A DNA stretch of 64,000 nucleotides from Macrothele yani (GCA_039090855.1 CM077011.1:39637501-39701500), one strand, 5' to 3'; positions 44,550 to 57,132 are shown, counted from the stretch's first letter. The notes: generated by a model not told the origin, from the letters alone. Translations and numbers: made by a program.

Positions 44550-44715
44550 CCGAATGGTCTGGGAAGCTCGCTTTTGACCTTTCGTCCAAGATGAGCTCCA
44601 GATCACGAATGGGTGGTCTCCTTGTCTGATTACACCAACTTTGTCTCATCCCTCGAAACAGTGGCCCTAAATTAGGAACGGGCTGCTGCTTCCAGACTTA
44701 AACGTCGTTAAAAAC
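44550..44715 (+). repeat. old diverged SINE copy
   Basis: Ends with cagtggccctaaattaggaa, then cgggctgctgcttcc and acgtcgttaaa, matching the SINE body and 3' end. The head is eroded. Confidence 0.65.
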
Positions 44716-44914
44716 TAAAATGAGGAAAGAAAACATATATGAAATATTTTTATAAGACTGGTAACTTCAAAAGTCTATGCTATGACCGCTCAAGAAGAAC
44801 ATTTCAGCTATTTTGATAATGTATTTCATATCCATAGAATCCTCGAAAAGTATTCCGTCTATGTTTTTATCGTTAAATGAAACAAGAAGACAGAACGCAG
44901 TTCAGAAGGTATAA

Positions 44915-45290
44915 TATGTTTTCATACATTTTCTCCACGTAATCTCAGTCTCTTTGGATGCAGCGCTGCTGAACAAACTTTTCAAACCCGTGACTTTAGA
45001 AGTCTTCAAGTCGTTCTCGAAACCACTTTTTCGTAGCAGCTTCAACTTCTCCTCACAAGTCAAGTGAATTTATTTGAGATGTTTCTTGACTACCATTAAC
45101 AAACAAAAGTTAGGCGATGCCAGATCTATGCTGTAAGGAGAATGTAGTTGAACTTTGAATTGGATGCTCTCTATTGCGTCTGGTGTGGAAGCACTAGTGT
45201 GTGGTGTAGCGCTAGCATATGATCGTGAGTTTCCACAGGGAGAATGTGGAAGAACTTTGAATTGGATGCTCTTTATCACTACTGAACCAA
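44915..45290 (-). pseudogene. probable mariner transposase C-terminal fragment
   Basis: The minus strand reads LASPNFCLLMVVKKHLK. It continues through EEKLKLLRKSGFE to KRLRLRGENV, in the order of the mariner third-Asp and C-terminal region (APxDF.LF..LK, then the GDYVEK-like end). The Asp itself is Asn here. An imperfect ~100-bp tandem duplication (gaactttgaattggatgctc at about 45150 and 45251) lies in the same stretch. The assignment rests on pattern only. Confidence 0.45.
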
Positions 45291-46925
45291 ATGCACGAGT
45301 GTGTGGTCTGTCCCTATCGTAAAATCTTGGGGATATTACGCTGACGAATGGGACAGATTTCTAGTCCCAACATCTCTAGGGTATATGCAAGTGATTTAAA
45401 GTTGATTTTCGAACCGTTTACCGCGCACTTCTGACGAATGATGTCCATAATACCCTCAGAAAATGGCGACCATGCATTTTCTAGCGGAAGGCTGAGTCTC
45501 CATTTTTCTTTTCTTTCTTGAGGAAATAATGCAATGGGATTGAAGTGAGTGGTTTTTAATTTTTGGTTCATTGTTATGCACCCAGTTATCGCAGTAGATT
45601 ACAATGCTGAACAGGGACCATCATAATCTTTGCTTTCGTTGCCAGGCGGTAATTTTTGATGTGCTTCCATTCTTCCTTTCTTCATTTCGGGCTAAGGTCA
45701 CTCTTCAACCATTGAGAGCACATAACTCACATCTGCAATAATCCTAGCTAAACCAATGCCTAATTCTTCGATTTTTCAGGATAAGTTCGCAACTTTTATG
45801 CCTACTCAATTCCTAATTTGCGGTCATAGGTCTTCTGGACTTCAGCTAGTCTTTGAGGTCCTATTTTCTGTCATAATTTTTAAATTTACTTACCCAACGA
45901 CGCACAGTATTTATATCTAAATCACCTTCACCGTGGAATCCCAGTAATCGGAGGAAAATACAAATTCCGAGGGGCGTTTCCTTTGCTCAACTCAAAATTT
46001 GCTCGCTGTTTCATAAGCTCCAACGCAAATGAAGCGAGTTGGTGAAAGTTCAGCTCACCAAGCACAAGCATTAGCACTATTTTTCTCTGAGAATTTTCTG
46101 CCCATCTCTAAAAAAGATCTGTCGAAGATTATCTGAATCTGAGGAAATAAGTTCCCATTGAGAATTTTGCAGAAAGAAAATTCATTTCGTTTGTTAAATC
46201 ACGAAAGTCTACTCACGCACACTGCCGGGTAAGAAAGAAAGCCAAGGACATCTTAATTTGGTTTCACTGCCCGAAAATCCCAGTGGGGTTGCTTCTCATT
46301 CAGTTTGATCCGGCTTCCACCTAAATCACTATGTTTACACAGACCTACCTCACTGCGAACAGAAGCTCGCGGAACAATGAAACAGTTGTGAAAGGCCCGT
46401 TTTCCATTAAAGCCTCCGGGCAAGTTACTCGCACGTAGACATCACTTCCGAGCACACCTTGTACAATAATATTTGCAATGATAATTTCATGTATAATACA
46501 TACGTCACATGCTGTTGAAATTTGAGAACAAAAGGAATAATATTTATTAGCTGCATTTAAAAGGAAAGCACAATGCATTGCTTATTCAAGTTTAATTGCA
46601 CTTTTAAGAATTATACAGCAATAACTGTGCAAGTGTGAACCACAATAATACTCGCATTCCCAATCGCTTCATCTCTCGTTAATGCTACGGGTGGAACCAA
46701 CTTTTCTTTGAGCATACCCTTTATTTATCAGATAGAACACGTGGCGAGTGAAGCCATCTAAGATTTTGGGAAACTTGGATACGCGTAAGTGAATTTTTCG
46801 AATTCACGGAAATTTTGTTACATAAAATGAATTTTCTCCTAAGTTTAGCATTTCAACTACTGGGAAATAGAAGGAGTTATCTGAGTGAATGTCTAAGAGA
46901 GCAGCAGAAAGACACCGACTTTTAA
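45291..46925. other. no gene recognised
   Basis: An open frame near 45314-45571 might be more decayed mariner sequence, but no motif is clear. The rest is AT-rich. Confidence 0.4.
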
Positions 46926-46929
46926 ATTA

Positions 46930-48960
46930 TACTTATTAATGTCTGTGGAATAAATCTCGCAACTGTGCCCTGACCTTTGAGCCCGTTTCGATGATATTCA
47001 GCAGACTCGGTTCGGTATACCTCCAGAACAACATACTAAAGTTTTGTCGCAAAAAAAGCATTTTTAGTCAAGTCATGAAGATAATGGCTGTGGAATAAAT
47101 CTCACTCCTGTTCCCTGCCTTTCGACTTAATTTCGATGATGCTAAACAAAACTGATTCAGTATATCTCATGAACAACATACTAAAGTTTTGTCGCAATAA
47201 AAGCATTTTTAGTAAAATTAGGAGGATAATGGCTGTGGAATAAATCTCTCTCCTGTTCCCTGACCTTTGCCACCATTTCAATGATATTCAACAGAACCTG
47301 TTCACTAAACATCCGGAACAACATAATAAGTTTTGTCGCAATCGAAGCATTTTTACGTAAGTTATGACGCATAAGGCCGATAGAGTGGATCCCGCTTCTA
47401 TGTCCTGACCTTTGACCTCATTTCGTCCTTTTTCAATAGGGTTCGTCCCCAGGTTGTCCCCTACCACATACTAAATTTTCATCGAAATCTAACTATTTTT
47501 AGCCGCCCCGGTGGCGCAGTGGTCTAAGCGATTGCCTCTGATCACTCGTCCGAACGGGGTCCGGGTTCGAATCCCGGTGAGGCATGGATGTTGTGTTTGT
47601 CTTACAGCACTGGATCTCTCCCTTCCCTGGAACCAGTGACCCTAAATTAGGGACGGGCGACTGCTTATAGCCCGTTGAGTTGCTCACGGTAGCCGTTAAA
47701 CCTCCAATAAAAAAAAAAAAAAAAAAAAAAAACTATTTTAACGCGAGTTATCGGTCGGACAGACAGACAAACGGACAAAACTGGATCATATACGCTTCTT
47801 CAACTACAGTTGGAAAGCGTAAAAAAGAGGAGAGATACTCCCTAGGTTACAAGCTAAAATTCACAAAAAACCTTATGACAGCAAATAATAACAAGTTAGT
47901 ACAATCATGCAAAGCATTGATTATGATACGCTTTCCAACATATCAGAAATCATTATTCAACTTATTACTCAATTTATGAGGATAATGGCCTGGAATAAAT
48001 CACACTCCTATGCCCTGACCTTTGACCCCATTTCGACGGTATTCAACATAACCGGTTCAGTATACCTCCGGAACAACATGATAAAGTTTTGTCGTAATCG
48101 AAGCATTTTTACGTAAGTTATAATGCATAAGGGCGATGGAATGGATCCCGCTTCTATGTAATGGCCTTTGATCCCTATTTCGTTCCCAGGTTGTCCCCTA
48201 CCACATACTAAAATTTCATCGAAATAGAACCATTTTTAAGCGAGTTATCGGGCGGACAGGTAGACGGACAAAGCTGGAGCACATACAGACGGACAAAGCT
48301 GTAGATACTCCTTCTCAGGTTACAAGCTAAAATTCATAAACAACCTTATGACAGCATATATCAAAATAATAATAATAACAAGTTAGTAAAATCATACAAT
48401 GCATTGATTATGATACGCTTTCCGACATACCAGAAATAATTACTCAAGTTTTGAGGATAATGGCTGTAGAATAAATCTCGCTACTATGACCGGACCTTTG
48501 ACGCCATTTCGATGATATTCGACAGAACCGGTAGTAAAGTATACTTCCGGAACAACATGAAAAGTTTTGTCTCAATTGAAGAACTTTTACTTAAGTAATA
48601 ACGCACAAGGGCAATGGAATGGATCCGGATCCTATCTCCTGACCTTTGACCCCATTTCACCCATTTGCAATAGGGATCGTCCCGAGGGTTATCCCTTATC
48701 ATATACTGAAATGTCATCGAAATCGAACCATATTTACGCAAGTTAAGACGTATAAGGGCAATGGAATGCATCCCGCGCCTATGTCCTGACCTTTGACCTC
48801 ATTTCGCCCATTTTCAATAGGGTTAGATCTCAGGTGATCCCCTATCATATACTAACATTTCATCGAAATCGAACCATTTTCACGTGAGTTATCGTGCGGA
48901 CTGACGGACGGACAAAGCTGGAGCATATGCGCTTCTTCAACCTACGGTTGGAAAGCGTAA
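46930..48960 (-). repeat. ~147-bp tandem repeat, three blocks, minus orientation
   Basis: The same family as 32.0-33.8 kb, inverted. The motif tgacctttgacccc or a variant occurs at 46971, 47114 (degenerate), 47261, 47406, 48016, 48162, 48492, 48640 and 48787, spaced 143-148 bp within blocks. Block junctions repeat a linker containing ttacaagctaaaattcacaa and gattatgatacgctttcc (47826-47940 and 48320-48430), so there is a higher-order structure. The last block ends in ggttggaaagcgtaaaaaa. Confidence 0.9.
47502..47730 (+). mobile_element. tRNA-derived SINE in the ~147-bp array
   Basis: Full-length copy with a long A tail and target duplication aactatttt (47491-47499 and 47731-47739). It splits one repeat unit. 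Confidence 0.95.
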
Positions 48961-49565
48961 AAAAACGACGTAAGTCATCTAACATTGCAAAGAATTAGTA
49001 ACTTCTTAAAGGCCATGGAGATTCGTATTCATGGTTCCCAGTACTGCATACATTGAATAAATACGTAACTCGTACTAACTACAGTATGTGCCAGAAAACT
49101 TCTTTTCAACAATGGGATATCATCATAAACGTTTGGTAAGATTAACGGAATTGTTTTGGCAAAATTTCCGCTATTACTCCAAAATGTGTGACCCACCTCA
49201 TATGAAGTATATGCCCCTCTTATAGCCCTAAGTTCTGAGATGCAGGCGTCTGCACTTCTCTCGTACCCTGGATAATTGCACAAAATGACCTGGAACTGTC
49301 TTTGGTCCTTTAAGTAGAGTACGTTCTATGCAAAATCACCGGACAAGTAGCATTTGTTCCAAAAGAACGCCTTCTGAGAATTTTAACTATATGTTGGGCC
49401 TCTAAGAAATGTTGAAAAATGCACCGTCAAAGTGAAGTCGACGCACAGGTAATGAAATCATAGAACCCAGGACAACAAATCCCTTAGTATTTGGTACTCA
49501 TTCCTTATTAAGATTCTGCCACGGTGCCGCATTGTATCAACGCTAACTTGTGACTATTCGTCCTG
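48961..49565. other. no gene seen
   Basis: Nothing recognisable. Confidence 0.45.
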
Positions 49566-49697
49566 GATGGATGTTGTGTTCGTCTTACGGCACCGGCTCT
49601 CCCTTCCCTGAAGCCAGTGTCTCTAAATTAGGGACGAGTGACTGCTTGTAACCCATTGATTTACTCACAGTGATCATCAAAACCCCAATAAAAAATA
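49566..49697 (+). repeat. 5'-truncated SINE
   Basis: Begins at gatggatgttgtg in the body and runs to the tail. The pol III boxes are missing, so it is a dead-on-arrival copy. Confidence 0.85.
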
Positions 49698-49728
49698 TTA
49701 GGTAGTTTTGGCATTTCTGTTTTTTTTT

Positions 49729-49956
49729 ATTCATTGAAGGTTTATTGACCATTGTGAACAACTCAATGCTGCTTACAGCGCATTGAGTTATTCACAATGG
49801 TCAATAAACCGACCCTAATTTAGGATCACTCGTTCGAGAAGAGAGCCAGTGCCGTAAGAAAAACACAACATCCATGCCTCACCGGGATTCGAACCTGGAC
49901 CCTTCTCAGATCAATAGTCACAAGCCAGAGCTTTGACCGCTCCCCACCGGTGCGGC
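49729..49956 (-). mobile_element. SINE with a palindromic tail
   Basis: Inverted copy with a recognisable head at the right. Its tail part is rearranged into a hairpin (49739-49810), replacing part of the usual body. Confidence 0.85.
49739..49810. repeat. 30-bp hairpin with 12-nt loop
   Basis: ggtttattgaccattgtgaa followed by caactcaatg pairs with 49781-49810, with one mismatch in 30. Confidence 0.93.
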
Positions 49957-50265
49957 GCTGTGATATTCGGAGATTGGAAAATCCCAGTTCGATTGCCACA
50001 ACAGAAAAATTCAAATTCTTTGAGCAACTCATTAGATAAATGAGATTATTGAACAGTATTTGTATGTTAATATAATAATTAACGTTAATATTCCATATGC
50101 AAGATGGGCTGTAGAATTCCTGGCTCCAGGTGCGCCAATATTGTTCACCCCCCCCCCCAGCTCCCAAATCTCTTTTTTTCTTCCTTTGTGTGTGTGTCTA
50201 TATGTGTGTTAAGATTGTCTAATTTTTTAGCCACATATGAAAGATATAGAATATAAATTAAGGAT

Positions 50266-51405
50266 ATCATCATCATCATCATCATTGTCAACCATTATCA
50301 ATCCACTGCTGGACGAAGGTCTCCCCAAGTTTCCTCCACAACGGTCTGTCTTGTGCCAGTCTCCTCCATGTCACCCCTGCATACTTTCGAATTTCATCCA
50401 CCCATCTCCCATGTGGTCTTCTTCTGGGTCTTTTCCTGTCCCTTATAATCCAATCTAAAATTTCGGCTGTCCATCGATGATCTGTCCTTCTGGCAGTATG
50501 TCCAGCCCATTGCCATTTCAGGGATTTAACTCTGATCATGATGTCTTCCACTCTTGTCATTTTTCGGATCCACGTGTTCCTCTTCTTATCTCTCCTGGTT
50601 ACACCAAGCATGCACCTCTCCATGCAACTTTGAGTTGTCTGCAGCCTTTGTATGTCTCTTTTAGTTAAGGTCCACGTCTCTGCACCATACGTAAGCACTG
50701 GAAGGATGCATTGATCAAACACTTTTCTTTTAAGACATAATGGCATATTGCTCTTGAAAATTATGCTGTTTCTTCCAAAAGCTCTCCAGGCAAGTTTTGT
50801 ACGCCGATTAATTTCTTCATCAATGTGACCCTCACTTGATATCTGCTGTCCAAGTAAACGTACGTGTCTGTCATCTCCAGCTTTTCTCCATCAATCGATA
50901 AATCTTCATTTCGTGTAAAAGCATTGAACATCACTTTTGTCTTCTGAAAGTTCATTTTTAATCCCACTTCTTTACTCTTGTCAGCAAGTTCCTGGATCAT
51001 CATCTGCAGCTCTGATGGGCTAGTTGCAAAAATGACTACGTCATCAGCAAAACGAAAGTGGGTTAGATAATCTCCATTAATCTTTATCCCCTTGTTTTCC
51101 CAGCTCAGTGACTGAAAAACACCCTCCAATGTGGCATTAAAGAGCTTCGGAGATATGGTGTCACCTTGTCTCACTCCCTTTCCAATTTTTATGTGTGTTG
51201 TATTTTCAAACAGCCTAATCTTTGCACTTGCATTTTCATAGATGTTATTAATAATATTAATGTATGCCTCTTCAATACCGCAGGTTTTCAGAGCCATTGT
51301 AACTGCTGATGGTTTCACCGAATCAAAGGCTTTTTCATAATCGATAAAAGCCATGCACAATGGAAGTTCATATTCCCTCGCTCTTTCAATTAATTGAAAG
51401 GATAT
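50266..51405 (-). mobile_element. RTE-type LINE, 5'-truncated copy
   Basis: The element's 3' end carries an ATC/GAT trinucleotide run (50266-50285), and its 5' end stops at about 51405, inside the reverse transcriptase. Where the two overlap (from 63,862 on) it is nearly identical to the plus-strand copy at the window end, which implies recent activity. Confidence 0.9.
50288..51405 (-). pseudogene. RTE-type LINE reverse transcriptase, C-terminal part
   Basis: The reverse transcriptase copies the LINE RNA at the target site. Visible RT motifs are AFIDYEKAFDSV (motif A), KGVRQGDTISPKLFN (motif B) and HFRFADDVVIFATSP (motif C, with the catalytic Asp pair). SKEVGLKMNFQKTKVM follows. A one-base deletion near 50852, at the YVYLG position, shifts the frame. 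The remaining 152 residues (MPLCLKRKVFDQCILPVLTY to VQQWIDNG-stop) are open. Apart from that one indel and the 5' truncation it is intact. Confidence 0.93.
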
Positions 51406-53348
51406 ATATTGGGTAATATTAAATACAGTATAAATGGAATATCCAATTTATATAGTACATGGAGATTAAAGTACCGTCAGTCAAACATAAATGTATTATT
51501 TTTAAGCTAAAATATTATACTAATTTTGTCTAGATAATTATCTCATTTTTAGACCTACACTTATTTTTGCCGTAGATTTACTTCTTATGGCCATGCTTCA
51601 AATCGACGGGAGTTTTAATTAAATATGGACTAGTATAACAATATTCAGCACTTGGCTTGCCAAAAGATTTAATATTTCATTCTGAATGTTGTTATTTTTT
51701 TGAGATAATGAATAGTGTTCTCCTTTGCACAAACGACGTCTCAAATGTTCTGAGTTCACATCATTAACTTGGCAAATAATTAAACTCATCCCAACAAAGC
51801 ATTTCCATTTCTGCCGTAAACAGCTTACCAGGTGATCCTCTAAGGGCAAAACTGTGCTCCGATAAAAATATTGACATAAGCCTTTCTAGAAAACTTCTCC
51901 ACTGAATAATTTCTTAGTATATAATTTGCTAATTGGAACCGTCGACACTTTTATTTAACCGAAGTCTTGCCTCTGTTTTCCATCTAAAACACAAATAAGA
52001 TATCATATGATTCGTGCTTCTTCAAAGAAAGACTTATCTGCCTCAATTGCAAAAACCCCTACTTCCTAGATAATTTTTTGATTGGAAAAACTTTAATGCA
52101 CCAACAAATTACACAGACTGAAGTTTTTGAGCAAACCAGCCATTTGTGCGCTTTATCTCTTCACCATTGTACAGTATTCTCATCTGAAAGTTTATTTTGA
52201 AACGGGATTTTTATTCTTATCGAAAGGAAATTTCACATCCGTTTCTGGTAGTCCGGAATTTACAGCGTTATCCCTAAATGCAGAATTCAGTTTATTTATT
52301 TATTTCGGCCACTGTGAAGGATCACCTGTGTCGTATAGGGAGAATAAGCAGCTGTCGTTCGTGATCTACATAGTGTGTACAAGCATTCTGATATTTTAGA
52401 ACAGCAACCGAATCGCCTTCAATTTCTCTGCCAATTGAAGCCAAATATTAATTTAATTCAGCGTTTGTAGAACCCTGAGACTAGGATGACTACCTCTCGT
52501 CTTTAATACATCTTTTTTTTTTTTTTTTGAAGATACAGCATGTTGTAAAAAATTCTCAAACTTTCAGGCAGCTTTTTGATCATGCGCGCCCCTTTCCACT
52601 TTTCTCTATCGATTTTGTGCTCCTGGTAACTCTTTCCTGACTCATTCTTTTAAGTCATAGTTTCAAATATTACTCTGAAAACTGCATAAGGTTTTAGTTT
52701 TAAGCAAATATTAGAAATATTAATGCTATCTGAAAAATAAAAAAAATATTAACAGCCTCCCAAAAAATTTCCAAAATTATCAATTTATATAAAAAGTAAA
52801 ACGTACTAAGATGCCTCACGATCTGTCTTCACTCTTGAGACTTTCCAAAAGGAATCTAGCAATTTCTCGTATGGTATACACCCACAGGGAAAGTATAGAC
52901 GCAACTATAATTATGTTCAACGGAACTTTTGTGTTGCGTGTCAGAAACGACCGTACATTAGATTGAACCTAGAGACTCAGATGCAACAGACGATAGATAG
53001 AACAGAGAAGAGAGAGTACCAGATTGAAAGTGCTAATGAATATAGTTGGAAATACCAAACTGTGACGTTACAACGAGCATTTCTAGGGAGATGGAACAAG
53101 GCGGGAAGAAGAAACACATGACGTAATTTGTGGCTGGAGTCCAACGCCACGGGGTCGGAGGCTTAGTGCGCCCATCCGGCAGATATTCCGTAGTTCAGAA
53201 CATACTGGCCTACTTTGGGACGATCCCGCGAACACCTGTTCGGAAAGTGGTTGCTTTGACAACTAGCCCACTCGCGATCGTACACTCCCGTGAGAAAGCG
53301 CCTGTCTCTTATATCTGCTTACAGAGATCTTAGATTCCATAGAACTTA
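51406..53348. other. no gene seen; R2 fragment near 53140-53210
   Basis: AT-rich with a T run at about 52513. A short piece around 53159 shares the R2 phrase with 35.0 and 43.0 kb. No coding sequence was recognised. Confidence 0.45.
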
Positions 53349-53604
53349 CTGCACTGATGTCCATAAATTAAGGGGCAGAGGCAATATGCAAATTTGCTAA
53401 CGAAGCAGGTCTTTATTGGTAAAAAATCGTTGAGGGTAGCAACCGACGTAAGAGACAGATACGACCGATAGGCTGCCTATAATTTCCACATGTGGAAACA
53501 CGTGAGAGCACGAGATTTCTAAACAGTGATAAAAGCTGAAGCGATAGAGTTATCTTTACCTGTGTCAAACTGGTAGTTACTTGTTTTTTTTGTTACTTGT
53601 TGTT

Positions 53605-54754
53605 ATGGCGAGTAGCGCAAGATCCGAAGAACACATCTGGATGATTTTACCCGTGGAAGAATTGTAAGGAAATTGGAAGCAGGACGTTCAGCGCGAGTTG
53701 TAGCCAATGAGATCCGAGTTGGCAAAAGCATAGTCGCACGGCTGTGGAAACAATTTTCCAAAAGTGGAACAGCTACCAGGTGGTACAGCAGTGGTCGACT
53801 ATGCAAAACAACCCCTGCTGATGATTGTTATATAAGTGTAACGGCGAACAGATGTCGCCGCATAACTTCTGTAAGGTTAGCACGAAAGCGAAAGCTTCAA
53901 GCAAGCACGGGGACCACAATATCGAGCTAGACTGTGACAAAGCGATTGAACAATGTTATTTTGTACGCCCACAAACCGGTACGATGTGTACCTTTACCCA
54001 CATCAGACGAAGCACAGAGATATCAATGGTGTCGTGAACACGCCAACTGGACTATCGAGCAATGGGCCAATGTCCCATTCTCGAACGATATTAGATTTTG
54101 TCTGTCGTCTTATTCGAGGCGGCAATACATCTGTCGTGAACCACGCACTGCCTAATATTCCACCAACATCGTGGAAGTTGACCATTGCAGAGATGGTGCG
54201 GTGATGGTCCGGGCCTGTGTCATTACGAATCGACGTACCGAACTTTACGTGTTGCGAAGTTTAATCATAAATCCTCAGCGTTATTGTAAAGTTTAACCAT
54301 GAATCCTCAGTGTTAACTTTTACGTGTTGCAAAGTTTAACCATGAATCCTCAGTGTTAACTTTTACGTGTTGCAAAGTTTAACCATGAATCCTCAGCGTT
54401 ACTGTCAGGGTGTTTTCGTGGTGCTATTGGAAATTCTTTCATCTTTATGGATGGCAATGGCCTTTGTCATCGTTCGGCTTATGTTGATGATCTGCTCAAC
54501 AGCGAAAGAATACACAGCACGGAGTGGCCTGCGTACTCTCCTGACCTGAATCCCATAGAAGCGTGATTAGGATGCCCTCTTGGGAAACGCATGGATCAAC
54601 GCAATCCCCATCGCGTATCAAAAATGACCTGGTTATGGCGCTAAGGCAGGAGTGGCGCAACCTACCTCAACATCTGCTGGACAATCTTGTCACAAGCATG
54701 CGCAACCGATGTAATGCGTACATTGCATTAAGGGGTGAACATATAACCTATTAA
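53605..54754 (+). pseudogene. Tc1-like transposase relic with internal repeat
   Basis: The start MASSARSEEHIW is followed by the HTH (LEAGRSARVVANEIRVGKSI and VARLWKQF), then EHANWTIEQWANVPFSNDIRF. This last is the first-Asp region: the Ser-Asp-Glu of the family is now SND. FMDGNGLCHRSAYVDDLLN is the eroded second-Asp region, and LNPIEA marks the third. A 43-bp tandem repeat (54241-54400) separates the first and second catalytic regions. Many frameshifts are present. Confidence 0.85.
54241..54400 (+). repeat. 43-bp tandem repeat, about 3.7 copies
   Basis: Units of ttttacgtgttgcaaagttt followed by aaccatgaatcctcagtgttaac. The second copy lacks about 11 bp. Spacings of cctcag are 32, 43 and 43 bp. 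Confidence 0.92.
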
Positions 54755-54927
54755 ACTTTGGCAGGAGATAGTATTATAAGCGTTATGGACGTTCTGCTTC
54801 TTCTTTGCCAAGGATCAAAAATGGTACTTTTTTCATGTACCATATATTACCTCTACATTCACAAACGTCTGCTTCTCTATGCCTATAAATTTCTGTTAAG
54901 TCTGACTGTATGCCATATTAACATATT

Positions 54928-54953
54928 TATCATCATCATCATCATCATCATCC
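54928..54953. repeat. (ATC)n microsatellite
   Basis: About eight ATC trinucleotides near the right end of the Tc1 element. Confidence 0.9.
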
Positions 54954-55466
54954 TGTGAGAATTTTGTTTCTAGAAATATAACTGCCTCTTAATTTATGGA
55001 CATCAGAGTAGAAGCACCGTGCACATGCCAAGTGAGAATGCAGCTAACGTTCTATTAGATGTTGCTCGTAGCATGTGCCTCCAGAGACGAAATTTCTGGA
55101 AGGGCAGCAACAGCGAACGATTGTGAGCGTAGATCCCAAGATCAATGTCGAAAACATCGCTCCTTTTTACGCTTAATTTTAACAATACTCCATTCTGAGA
55201 ATTTGGTTTGTTCTGGTGACAGCAAGAGCTTATGACTTTCAATCATCATCGCTCATCGTGTGAAATTACAATACTCACATTTTTGATACTTTGCCCAGGG
55301 GTCTGCATGAACCCGGTCTGGTCCAGCTTTCATACCATGCTGGGCTGAGCGTTTTATCATTAATTAAGTAAAGACATTCCGGACTCAGGCCGTGCAGGGC
55401 CTGTACTGATAAGTTTATATTTTTGCTCCTGCATTGAAAAAATCGTTTCGTCTCACAAAACGCAGA

Positions 55467-55800
55467 CTGCTTTGCTAAATAATCAGATGGCGAAGTTCAC
55501 TGGGTGAAACGAATTTGCCACCGGATGCATTGATTAATTTCAGCTTCAGCCGACATGTCGGCTGTAAGATGAGTCTGACTTGATAAATAATCCGATGGCG
55601 AAGTTCACTGAATGAAATAAATCTGCCACCGCATGCATTGATTAATTATAGCTTAAACTCCGAAGTCGGGCTGTAAGATGAGAGCCTAAAATGGGACATC
55701 TCACAAAAAAAAGACCGACTTGCCAAATAATCAGATGGCTACGTTCACTGAGTGAAACGAATCTGCCACCGGATGCGCTGATTCAATACAGCGTTAAGCA
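55467..55800 (+). repeat. tandem repeat, three units of about 105-135 bp
   Basis: Three units start near 55471, 55576 and 55706 with taaataatcagatggcgaag or a close variant, then ttcactgagtgaaacgaatc and tgccaccggatgcattgatt. Unit 2 carries about 27 extra bp. No gene. Confidence 0.88.
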
Positions 55801-56072
55801 ACAGGTAAGGAGGGGTCTGAAATAGAATGGGTAATATTTTTAAGGTTGAAATCAAATTTCTTTTTTAAAATCGTTTGGTCGAGAAATGTTTACATGAACA
55901 GAGATAACAACATCTCAGAACCAAAACCAAAACGAACTTCTGGCGCCATTTGTTGCTACACCGAAGATGGGGAAATTCGAAGTATTTGTTTAAATTGGGT
56001 TGGTGCGAATGAAATGTCCGGCAAAGGGCCAGCACACCTGGGCGGCGAGAATGGACAATTAGGACAACTTAC

Positions 56073-57132
56073 CTAGGCAAAATAACCCTCTTCGGCATCG
56101 ACACATAATTGCCATCTGTCCGGCAAGGCCACGATCCCGGAACGAAAAAAGTCTTGTGGCTGGGACCCGAAGAAGTCATCAACTGCACGTTGCACCTCGT
56201 TGTCTGTCGTGAACTGTTTCCCGGACACGAAGTGATCCAGGCTACGAAACAGATGATAGTCTGTCAGAGACCAGTCCGGATTACAGGCAGGATGAGGCGG
56301 TGCTTCATAGCCTAAGGCAGTTAGTATCAGCATCGTTCGTTGTGCTACATGAGGGCGAGCGTTGTCCTGGAACAGAAGAACACCGTGTCTGTTGGCCAAA
56401 GCCAGTTGTTTCTGCAGAAATGTCCGGTGCGTCTAGTGTAATGCAGCACAATAACGTTCTGCAATGATGATTTGGCCTCTTGCCAGAAACTCCGATGAAT
56501 TATCCCGGCTGTGGACCACCAGACAAGGAGCATCGTCTTCTTTGTTTGTAGGGGTGGGTTAGGATGCCGTCCAGTAGGCTGTGCTTTTCTCAACCATTGT
56601 GCAGAACGTTTACAATTATCATAAAGGATCCACTTCTCGTCGCAGGTGACGACTCGATGCAGTAGAAGTTCCTGTTTATTCCTGGCAAGCAACGACGTGC
56701 AGACTTCCAAACGCTTAGTCTTGTTGGCAGTTGTCAACTCATGCGGCAGCCACATTCCAGCTTTTTGACCTTACCCAGCGCAGACAGACGCCGAACAACT
56801 GTCGTGTGATGGACACCTGCCTCTGCCGCTATCTCGCGACACGTTTTTCGGGACTCCGCTTCAACCACACGTAACAGAACATCGTCAGGAACAGCAACAG
56901 GTCAATGACCACGTGCTTCGTTTTGCAGGTCACGTGCTTCGTTTTGCAGGTCACGTGCTTCGTTTTGCAAGTCCGTATCTCCTCTTCGAACCTTCACAAA
57001 CCATCACCAAATGGTTCGTTCGTTGGCTGTATTCTCTCCAAACGCTTTGTTAACGTTTCGAGCGGATATTCCTGCAGAATGGTCCGGTTTAAATTCATAC
57101 AGGAAGATGATTCTCAAATCTAGCGTCTGCAT
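56073..57132 (-). pseudogene. mariner transposase (DD34D)
   Basis: The start MQTLDLRIIFLYEFKPDHSA and KAFGENTANERTIW give the first HTH. DDVLLRVVEAESRKTCREIA is the second HTH, and VHHTTVVRRLSALGKVKKL leads into the core. Catalytic residues are visible in VTCDEKWILYDN (first Asp), LFQDNARPHVA (second) and WSLTDYHLFRSLDHF (third). The end LCVDAEEGYFA-stop is typical. A frameshift occurs near 56345-56399, and stops are present near 57000 and 56903. An in-frame triplicated heptapeptide lies between the two HTH domains. Confidence 0.92.
56910..56972 (-). repeat. 21-bp tandem triplication in the mariner transposase
   Basis: cacgtgcttcgttttgcaggt occurs three times, with one difference in the last copy. 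It encodes LQNEARD three times where related transposases have a single such segment. Confidence 0.95.

Larger units (their letters stand above)
53354..55006 (+). mobile_element. Tc1-like element
   Basis: Inverted ends: ctgatgtccataaattaagg on the left (53354) and cttaatttatggacatcag on the right (to about 55006). TA lies within a few bases outside each end. The length is about 1.65 kb. Confidence 0.85.

Noticed and set aside
50149..50158. C run as a G-quadruplex site
   Set aside because: A single short C run does not provide four G tracts on the other strand.
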